Below are positions 54,570-63,000 of a stretch of 64,000 nt of DNA, piece by piece. Source of the DNA: an uncultured Aquimarina sp. (GTDB lineage: Bacteria > Bacteroidota > Bacteroidia > Flavobacteriales > Flavobacteriaceae); the NCBI GenBank assembly GCA_947503835.1, contig CANNFM010000001.1:248001-312000 (forward strand), in the 5' to 3' direction. Each line of letters starts with the position of its first letter. Position 1 is the stretch's first letter. A model generated the notes under the pieces. The model was not told the DNA's origin. It saw only the letters and a list, made by a program, of their open reading frames with translations, and did no database searches. The translations under genes were made by a program, and so were the position numbers.

Positions 54570-57032
54570 TTATCCATTGTTGATTTCTTCCAGAAAACGA
54601 TGATATGCATAGTCAAATCGTTGCATCTCGTCTTGCCCCAACCATTGGATATTGGTCGTGATATGTGCTGGGGTCTCCTCGCGTATCGTTAATGCAATAA
54701 ATTTCTTAAAATCTTCATCCTGATATTGTGCTATCCATGCTGGCAGTACGAAAGTTAGTTGTAATGAATACGGATCTTTTGGATCCGCAGTTGACATCCA
54801 TCTTCCGGTGGTTTCTTCTTCTATAAAAGGCACTGCGATTTCGAACCCTTCTTCAGATATTGAAACTACGCTATGTTCCCCATTATAATTTTTGGTTCCG
54901 GTAATTTCTATCTTATCTCCTGCTCGTAACGTATGTGTTCCTGTTTTGCAAAATATATGATCTGATGCTGTAGAAGACGTTTCAATACTATCAATACTAG
55001 TGGATTGTAGGTAGTATCGAATATCAGGTGTACGTTGAAATAAACCTCCGGTTTCTGATTCTTGAAAAGGCGCTTCGATTTCAAAAAAACCCTCTCCGAT
55101 TGCTAGTACTATATACGTCCCTTCGAATTGTGCATTGCCTGTGATGCGTATTTCTTCTCCAGGTTCTAAGGTATGATCTTTGGCGATGCATCGTGTAAAT
55201 TCTTCTGTGATGGCGACTTCGAATCTTTCGATTTGCAATGGAATATACGCTGCGGTAAATGAATAAGGATATTTTTTTCTAGGTCGTAACAAGATATGTT
55301 CTACCATATGCATTCCAGCAGTAATGCCATCACCTAAGTTTCTACGGCTATAGTCCTCGATCCCTATTTTTAATGCAATTCGCTTTTCTAATCCCGAAAT
55401 GTTTCGAGTATCCCAAAAGTCTTTTGTGGTATCATACGCCTTTGCTCTACAGGCACTCACCACAGGATATTCTTTAAGAAATCGGGCTTTATCCCGGATC
55501 AATTTTTTATCCATAGCAGCGGTATCGTTGTTTAGGTCTTTTAAGACCATGCCATAGGCTGTGAACTTCTCTGCAAATCGTGCCAACAAATGGTTTTGAA
55601 ACTTATTTTTTCGTAATAATCCGGCATTAGCATCGGCTGTCATTTCGCTCAGGTATGCCTCATAGTTTTCTTTATTACCAATCACTTCGGATGCTCCGGG
55701 AACGCATTCCAGCAGAGATTGATTCCAATAGGTTCTGGTATCTTCTCCATCAAAACTCATCAGTTTTTTAAAGTGGGCTAACTGCGAAAAATAATTGGCC
55801 AATGTCTGTTCAAAAAATAACAAATACCCACTTAACTGCTTTGCCTGTGCCTTTCTTTCGGGAGTAGCTGAATCCGGGAGTCCCATTTCGCCAATCCCAT
55901 AATTATCCGGAAATTGGTTTTGTATCGGATCATAATTCTCCAGATGTGGAGCCTGAGTTTCTGGCATGATCATATCCAGCTCTTTACCTGATACAGCTCT
56001 GGAAACACTTTCAACTCTTTTTTGATTGTATAGTGTTTTTATTCTTTCGGGATCGATGCCTACGGCAAGTCCTTTAGAGGTAAATGATAGTTGTGCTAAG
56101 GTGCCTTCTATATCTAAAATTGGAGTTTTGGAAGGATCCAATGGTAACAACCAATTTTTTACTGTATTGGTTCCCGTAGCCAGTGCGATTTTGTCAATCG
56201 CTAATACTCCGGTTTGATCCATGATTTCTTTAATCACATCAGAAGTCTGGATCTCTTCTTTTCGATAGTTTTGTAATAAGTCCTGATCATCGATAAAACC
56301 GTTTAGCAGTCTTGGCCCGTCAAAAATTTCATCAGTACTTTTTCCTTTTTCTAACTGTTGTTGTAATGTGTAGAAGGGAATACGAGGTGAAAAATGAGTT
56401 CCTACACGATACAAAATATTAGCTACCATCTCATTGACATCATCTACCGTATCTGCAATTTCGATAACACCATGTAATCGGACACCTTGTGTATCTAGTA
56501 ATTTTATTTCTTCGAAATCCTCACAAATCGTACGACATCCGTAGAGCCTTTCTTTTACATCCTTAATTATTGTACTCCCAGGGATATCAAACAACCCATC
56601 TTTTTCTATAAAAACTCGGTACAATCCTATAGGTGTACTATCCGCTTCTGAGATCTCACCAGCTCTTTTTTGGGTTACTTTTTCGATCCAGGCATTTTTA
56701 ACCCCATCCACATCAATAGCTACTTTACGAATATCCAATACCGTTACTGGATTTGTGGTTAAAATGGTAGCGGGACTATAGAGGTTTTCATAAGTGCTGG
56801 TGGTATCACTACCTATGATATCCTGGATATCATAGTCCATCCGATACGCCAGATCGGTAATAGCATAACAAACTTGTTCTAAAATGGTAATCCCGGGATC
56901 ATGGATATTATGATCTGTCCAGGTATCTCCTGCCATTTGTTGTATCAGCTGCATCCCTTCTGCACGAAGAAATTCATAACTTAATGCAGAATCTTGTGGA
57001 ACTTCTCTAGGTATTGTTATAGATGGTGTCAT
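54570..57032 (-). CDS. Afp12-like baseplate wedge protein, locus 2
   Basis: An 820-aa protein of normal length for the family. It has WTDHNIHDPGITILEQVCYA near residue 42, NPVTVLDIRKVAIDVDGVKN, GIGEMGLPDSATPERKAQAK, the SGLEKRIALKIGIEDYSRRN block near 560 followed at once by GMHMVEHILLRPRKKYPYSF, and a closing FVLPAWIAQYQ and NIQWLGQDEMQRFDYAYHRF. Between about 610 and 735 two copies of an 80-residue beta domain are inserted in tandem (EIRITGNAQFEGTYIVLAIG and KIEITGTKNYNGEHSVVSIS). It builds the baseplate with the Afp11-like protein. It follows the C1q-type fibre gene after 27 bases. Confidence 0.92.
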   Translation of the reverse strand: MTPSITIPREVPQDSALSYEFLRAEGMQLIQQMAGDTWTDHNIHDPGITILEQVCYAITDLAYRMDYDIQDIIGSDTTSTYENLYSPATILTTNPVTVLDIRKVAIDVDGVKNAWIEKVTQKRAGEISEADSTPIGLYRVFIEKDGLFDIPGSTIIKDVKERLYGCRTICEDFEEIKLLDTQGVRLHGVIEIADTVDDVNEMVANILYRVGTHFSPRIPFYTLQQQLEKGKSTDEIFDGPRLLNGFIDDQDLLQNYRKEEIQTSDVIKEIMDQTGVLAIDKIALATGTNTVKNWLLPLDPSKTPILDIEGTLAQLSFTSKGLAVGIDPERIKTLYNQKRVESVSRAVSGKELDMIMPETQAPHLENYDPIQNQFPDNYGIGEMGLPDSATPERKAQAKQLSGYLLFFEQTLANYFSQLAHFKKLMSFDGEDTRTYWNQSLLECVPGASEVIGNKENYEAYLSEMTADANAGLLRKNKFQNHLLARFAEKFTAYGMVLKDLNNDTAAMDKKLIRDKARFLKEYPVVSACRAKAYDTTKDFWDTRNISGLEKRIALKIGIEDYSRRNLGDGITAGMHMVEHILLRPRKKYPYSFTAAYIPLQIERFEVAITEEFTRCIAKDHTLEPGEEIRITGNAQFEGTYIVLAIGEGFFEIEAPFQESETGGLFQRTPDIRYYLQSTSIDSIETSSTASDHIFCKTGTHTLRAGDKIEITGTKNYNGEHSVVSISEEGFEIAVPFIEEETTGRWMSTADPKDPYSLQLTFVLPAWIAQYQDEDFKKFIALTIREETPAHITTNIQWLGQDEMQRFDYAYHRFLEEINNG

Positions 57033-57059
57033 ATGGTATATTTTTTTTATAAACTTTTT

Positions 57060-58739
57060 TTACATCACGGCTTGCAGTAAAATCCCTTCAAAACCGGAGG
57101 AAAAGTTATCATTCCCACCGGATCCAAATTGCTCTATGTGTACTTTATCCCCAGCCTGTAACAATGTAAGTACCGTTCTGGAATTCATATGAAGTTTCGT
57201 TCTAGCAATCAACCAAGAACGTTCTTGTTGCTCTTCTTCGCTAGATCCTCCTTCATTGACAAAACCAGTATTATTTAACCGTAGTTTCCATCCCACATCG
57301 CCATCATCTGTATTATGCCGCATACACATGGTAAACAAATACATCCCTTTTACTGGTGCTTCGAAATGGTTGTTTTCTTTAAAATTGCCTCCCATGTTAT
57401 AGTTAACTTGCTCAAATTTAAGCGGGTTTTTTGCCCCTTTCATGTTAGTACTTAACGAAACTGAAAAAGCCACTACAAAATGTTTCGGGATATGGACGTT
57501 CCCCCGAATATTCATTCCTCCCTCTGCCCAGATATCTATTTTTCTATCAGCCACTTCTTTACCCATTCCAACGATGTTTAATGAGTCTTCCTTGTGCTTC
57601 CCCGCAGAAATCTGAGCAGAGTCAGAAAAATTTCCATCCGAGTTTTTACCTCCAAGCAATATACATCCATTGGTAATGTGCATAGAACCATCGGGATTAC
57701 CTTCTTTTCCTGTTCCTGTAATGGATAATGGCGCTTCTGGATTTTTACCCCCGATGCCTATTTTACCCTGATCGGTATTAAAGTGAAAAGCAACCTCTTC
57801 ATCTGTTGCACCTACATTTTTTATAAAAAAGTTGTCCTTTGTCGAAAGAAATGCATCACCAGCATGGCGATAAAGTGCTCCATCTTCATTGATATGCGCT
57901 GTATCTGATCGGCCAAAAATAATTCCGCTGGGCAGTTCTAATCTACCCTCTTTTTTCATGACTATTTTTTTGGATGCATTTTTGGGCGAAAAAAACATCA
58001 GACTATCTTGCCCTTGTTGTAAACCTATTTCCCAGTGTTCTGAATTCGCTGTATTTTCTAGTGATAGACGTGCTGAAGTAGCATCGCCTTGCCTGGTGTT
58101 GGTTATTCTTAGTTCTGTGTTTTCGCCACTAACCTGTATGTTTGTCTTTGGATCTTTGGTTCCTATCCCTACTTTACCCAGAAAGAAGTTAGGTTTTTCT
58201 ATCGATCCACTAAGCTGAATATTAGTTGAACTACTACTATTTCGCAGTGACAGTATTCCATCACCTTTTTGTTGCGAAACATCAAAAATAGTAGCTCGTT
58301 CATTAGTAATATCAACAACTGATAGTAATGAAGGTATATTTTTACTTTCTATAGTAAGCTTAGATGCGGGTTCTAAGGTTCCTATACCAACATTGCCTTC
58401 TCCTGATTTTATAAACAAGCGACTTTGACCGGTAGCATCTTTGATGTTCAATCCCGATTGGTTACTCGTAGGTTCTGCCGGATTTACCCGGGGATTTAAA
58501 TTAATAGACCATTGCGGGTTATCATCGCTTAAGTTTTCATATATATCCAGCACCTCTTGTGTACCTACAGTCTCTCCTTCTGCTTGTACAGATAGCGGAT
58601 TACCCTGTGCTTTGGCAATACCATCCTCTGCCTGGTTAAGCCCTGCTTCTATAAAATCAGCAAACTCTTCTTGTGTAGGTTTGTCATTGATCTTAAAATA
58701 TGATTTGAGCTCTGTTCGGTTTCTCTTATTGATTTCCAC
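57060..58739 (-). CDS. Tail fibre with C1q-like head
   Basis: A 559-aa protein. The first 150 residues (NRTELKSYFKINDKPTQEEF, ADFIEAGLNQAEDG, NPQWSINLNPRVN, SRLFIKSGEGNVGIGTLEP) are nearly the same as in the neighbouring fibre and should attach to the baseplate. The middle has repeated fibre motifs of the GxVGIGT / KIGIGGKNPEAPLSI type. The C-terminal 140 residues look like a C1q/TNF-like jelly roll: KHFVVAFSVSLSTN, PLKFEQVNYNMGGNF, FEAPVKGMYLFTMCM, then DKVHIEQFGSGGNDNFSSGF. C1q-like domains trimerise and bind proteins or glycans. The start is a GTG that matches the ATG of the paralogue. Confidence 0.88.
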   Translation of the reverse strand: MEINKRNRTELKSYFKINDKPTQEEFADFIEAGLNQAEDGIAKAQGNPLSVQAEGETVGTQEVLDIYENLSDDNPQWSINLNPRVNPAEPTSNQSGLNIKDATGQSRLFIKSGEGNVGIGTLEPASKLTIESKNIPSLLSVVDITNERATIFDVSQQKGDGILSLRNSSSSTNIQLSGSIEKPNFFLGKVGIGTKDPKTNIQVSGENTELRITNTRQGDATSARLSLENTANSEHWEIGLQQGQDSLMFFSPKNASKKIVMKKEGRLELPSGIIFGRSDTAHINEDGALYRHAGDAFLSTKDNFFIKNVGATDEEVAFHFNTDQGKIGIGGKNPEAPLSITGTGKEGNPDGSMHITNGCILLGGKNSDGNFSDSAQISAGKHKEDSLNIVGMGKEVADRKIDIWAEGGMNIRGNVHIPKHFVVAFSVSLSTNMKGAKNPLKFEQVNYNMGGNFKENNHFEAPVKGMYLFTMCMRHNTDDGDVGWKLRLNNTGFVNEGGSSEEEQQERSWLIARTKLHMNSRTVLTLLQAGDKVHIEQFGSGGNDNFSSGFEGILLQAVM

Positions 58740-58808
58740 GATATATATCTATTTTGATTTATGATTATTTGATTGCCAGGGATCTGATTTTATATTTTTT
58801 TAGTGTCA

Positions 58809-59894
58809 CTATAACTTCATGATGTAAGCCAAAACAAAGTAAGGAGGGCGGTTTTCGTGAGGTTGATTTCCTCCTGTTTTGTCTGTAGTAAATGAATGTT
58901 TGTGTTTACCAGCAGATTTGGTTTTAGTATTTAGTGTGCCATGTGTTTCCCCGTCCATAGTAATTGTTTTAAGACCATTACCACTATCATTTCCTGAAGC
59001 TGGGTGCGATATGTTATGTACGTGATCTCCAATTTCTGAAGTGTTTCCTGTATGATTGTGGGCAGGCATTTGACTTGTGTTAAGTGTTACTTCATCCTTT
59101 CCTCCTATTTTACCCACTTGGTATTCTGGATTTTCTTTATCGAATCCAACAATAAATCTACCTGATAAATCAGGGGTTCCCTGGACGCCATTACATAAAG
59201 CCCATCCTGTGGGGATGTTTCCTATATTTCCTGACCACATGACGATGACACCTTTGGGCATCCGAGTATCTACATAGTTCTTTACGGCCATTTGCGTAGG
59301 AATTTTTTCGTGACTTGCTTCTTCTTTATCCAGGTCTACACTCGAAGAAATATTATCTGCCTTTAAGTTTTTTATGGTAATATCACCTTCTACCAATAAA
59401 GCTCCCTTTATAGTAACCCCTTCTTTTTTTGAAACCTCAAAAATAGTAGTAGGATTGTTTGTAGTATCAGTTACCGATAATAATGAGGGTATATTTTTAC
59501 CTTCTATGGTAAGTTTAGAAGTTGGTTCCAAGGTTCCAACACCTACGTTGCCTTCTCCTGATTTGATAAATAACCTACTTTGGCCAGTGGCATCTTTAAT
59601 ATTGAATCCGGGTTGATTGCTTGTCGGTTCATCAGAATTTACTCTGGGATTGAGGTTAATAGACCATTGTGGATTGTCATCTGCAAAACTTTCATATAGA
59701 TCTAATATCTCTTGCGTACCTACCCGCTCTCCTTCGGCCTGTATGGATATGGGATTTCCCTGCACTTTCGTTATACCGTCCTCTACCTGATTTAATCCGG
59801 CTTCTATAAAATCGGCAAACTCTTCTTGCGTAGGTTTGTCATTGATCTTAAAATATTCTTTGAGTTCTGTTCGGTTTTTCTTATTGATTTCCAT
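58809..59894 (-). CDS. Tail fibre with phage tail-collar head
   Basis: A 361-aa protein. The N-terminal 150 residues are nearly identical to the larger fibre; a short linker (TIKGALLVEGDITIKNLKAD) follows. The C-terminal 150 residues form a phage tail-collar domain: PKGVIVMWSGNIGNIPTGWA, LCNGVQGTPDLSGRFIVGFD, TLNTSQMPAHNHTG, then KHKHSFTTDKTGGNQPHENR and PPYFVLAYIMKL. Several HxH/HNH residues are typical metal-binding sites of these heads. It probably binds a surface glycan or protein on the target. It is encoded between the Afp11-like gene (179 bases upstream) and the second fibre gene. Confidence 0.92.
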   Translation of the reverse strand: MEINKKNRTELKEYFKINDKPTQEEFADFIEAGLNQVEDGITKVQGNPISIQAEGERVGTQEILDLYESFADDNPQWSINLNPRVNSDEPTSNQPGFNIKDATGQSRLFIKSGEGNVGVGTLEPTSKLTIEGKNIPSLLSVTDTTNNPTTIFEVSKKEGVTIKGALLVEGDITIKNLKADNISSSVDLDKEEASHEKIPTQMAVKNYVDTRMPKGVIVMWSGNIGNIPTGWALCNGVQGTPDLSGRFIVGFDKENPEYQVGKIGGKDEVTLNTSQMPAHNHTGNTSEIGDHVHNISHPASGNDSGNGLKTITMDGETHGTLNTKTKSAGKHKHSFTTDKTGGNQPHENRPPYFVLAYIMKL

Positions 59895-59999
59895 CAGGTT
59901 ATTTTTTTATTCTTTCTATTTTTTTGTCAATTATCCATTGTTTTAAAGTTGATAAAACAAGTCTAATTTAATTTTTGACTTTTCTTCAAAATATCTTCG

Positions 60000-60045
60000 G
60001 CAGCACTTCGACAAGCTTAGTGTGACAACTCAGACTAAGACGAGC
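60000..60045. repeat. Intergenic repeat-like element before the fibre genes
   Basis: The segment with GCAGCACTTCGACAAGCTTA and GTGTGACAACTC in the gap 59895-60073 resembles a dispersed intergenic element often seen in Bacteroidota genomes. Only one copy is present in this window, so the assignment rests on memory. Confidence 0.35.
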
Positions 60046-60073
60046 ATTTTCTATTTTTACCTATTTAATAATT

Positions 60074-63000
60074 TTATCGAACTATAAAATCTTTATTGAT
60101 TTCCATATAGTTAATACCTTCAAAACTATCTTCTTCAAATTCACCTTCATTCACTACGTATACCTCGTGTATTTGCGCAGCAACCATGATCATATTAGAT
60201 TTGGAGGGGATGACTATTGATTTTCCGTTATGAAGGCTTCTTACATCGGTAAAGGTCTCTCCGTCTTCACTCTGAAATAACTTTAGATTAGCTACATAAT
60301 CGATATAGGGTCTTTCTGCAATAAAATTGATAATCACACTGGCATGAAGTGATCCTCCGATCTGTATATCTCTATCTTCATCATAGGCCCATGGCGACAT
60401 AAAACGCTTGATCTCTTCTATCAACTTATTTTTATAAAAACCTTCATCATATCCTTCATAAAATTTTACAATGCACTCGGTAGATACTTGCAAGTACAAA
60501 GGATTGGTTACCGATATATTAGCATAGGTAGGTGCCTGCATTTGTGCATATTTCTCAATCTGAAATAGCGTATCTGCTGCTACCTTTGGTGCAAATGGAT
60601 CAAAAGGTAATTTTCCTTTAATATCGGGTACTACAATCACATCTACTCCTCCTGTTCTATCTTTTGCCGGAAGACACTTAGTCTTGTATATCTGAGGAAA
60701 CTGATTCAATATTACATGTTCATAATCCCACATCGTAAGCGTCCTGTTTTTATGTCGTAGCCTTTCACTAACACGTTTGTATAGCGCATTCCCTTTTTCG
60801 GCTGGTTTTCCTTTGCTAGAGGTAAAGGGTTGTATAATCTTGGCGACTTCGGGGATCGGATTGAGCACTTCTGTAATAGTATCGATGGGTAAGGGATTTT
60901 CGAAATGTGTGGGATCTACTTCTACGCTAGAAAGTGTAGCACTTACTACCTGACTTCTAATATCAATAGTATCCGATATACCATTTATATCTTTAAAAGC
61001 ACATATTTTAATCCAATGTAAATCGTTAGGCATTAAGGTGCCACCAGTAGTGGCATCTGCAGGTATTTTTATTTTTACAATCCCTGTATTTACCAATCCA
61101 TTAGTTGTATCTTCTAAGATCCCCGAAGGTGTAATTATCTCCCATTCATTATTCCGTATATAACTCCACTGCAACTCAGGTTTTTGAATATCCGGATCAG
61201 CACTCCCTTCTGCCATCTGAAATAAAACAGATAGTATCTGTGGCGTTTTTAATTGATCGATCCCCAAATACAACGAACCTTCATTTGTATAAACAGGTAT
61301 TAGATTTGCCTCATTTCCTGGTATCAAAAGATCATATCCGAACGGATGTATATGAAAAATATTATTAGCACTTTTTGCAGACTGCGTGTTTGCCGTTATA
61401 TCCACACAGGCGGTATACGAAACCCCTAGTTTTTTTAGCTTAGGTTGATATGGCAAATTAATTCGTAGGTTTTTTATTTCTTCTTTTCCGGATAATGCTT
61501 GCTTTGTAAATAAGGTATTATATACCGTATGCTGAAAGTTTACAGGTGTTAGTTCTATTCTAAAATATCGATCCCAGGATACTACCTCCTCTTCATCCAT
61601 CTCGATGTCAAAACGCTCTTTGTATTCATAATCCGGACTTGTTTCTTGCATTCTAAAAGGTACATCCGCAATCGAAATGGTGCCTTCTTTTGTAAACAAT
61701 GAGAAACCTTCTGATACTTTATCTCCTTCAGGATTTTCTATCATAGTAGATAGTAAGACTTCTGCATTGCGATCATGAAAAAATACATCCGCTTTAAAAT
61801 CACCATCATCTTCAATAATTGCAGCATTTGTTGCAAGTCGTTGTTCTATGAGTTCAGAAAGCTCTTCTTCGCTAAGTGCTGCAAGTTCTTCTTCTGTATG
61901 ATTAGCCTGTATTAACCAGTAGTTCTTATAATATTCTGTAAGGGATTTGGGTTGTTGTACCCATTCCATCTCCAGATGTAAGTCTTTTATTCTTTTCTGA
62001 GCTATTTCTTCATTTGCGATATAGAAACTGCTTCCTATTTCGGGTTGGAACCCAAAGGGCTCAAAAGGTTTTTTGGTATCAATAGTATTTTGATCGTTTT
62101 GTAAGGTACTTTGTTGCATTCCCTTCACATCTACCCGAATATGTGCTTTTTGTAATCCAAGGTTTATTAAATGTTCATAATTACTTCGATAGCGTTCTTC
62201 TCCTTTTTCTTCTTCTAAAAAATGATGTAGTGTACATACTAGTGTTGGATGCTCTGATGCTACAAAAGAAGAAGATCCTGATCCAAAAGATATGACTGGC
62301 GGATCATTATCCTGAAGCTGAATTGCTATTTTTAAGGCATTTAGATATACCTGATCCGGAGCATATTTTTGTGCTTTATCGACATTCTCATCAATCAATC
62401 CTACTTCTTGAACCTCTAGTATCGAAGTATCCTTAATCCCTATGATTTTATATATTTTTTGGGTGGTATCTACAATGTATTTACCAACATCTGTAATATC
62501 AAAGCTTTGATTATCGATACTAGTAATCGTAGTGTCATTTACTATAATATCTAAAGGAATTTCTGAAGTTGCCCCTACATAATCCCCTAAAGAATAGGTT
62601 ACTTTATTGGGTGTAAACCACTGCTCATTACTACTAAGGTAGGTTTGAAAGGGATCGTTTTTATCAAAAATCGACTGTAAGCTTTCTATAGTCGTATCTT
62701 CTTGTCCCAGATCTAGTAGTATCTCAATAGTCCGTTTACCATCTTGGAGTAGTAAGGTGGGAGAACTTATAGCAAAACCTATCTCAGATGGTTTTAGCGA
62801 ATGATCGGATATGGAAAATTGTCTATTACCAAAAGTCTTAAATCGCTTACTTTCTGCTTCTTCATCATATTTACTAAAAACAAATTCTTTGGCATCCGTT
62901 GTTGCATAAATATCTGATAACTTTTCTATGCTAGGAGGAAATATAGAGACCGATCGTACCTGACGCTCAGCGGATTCTAAACTCTTATATACTTTATCCT

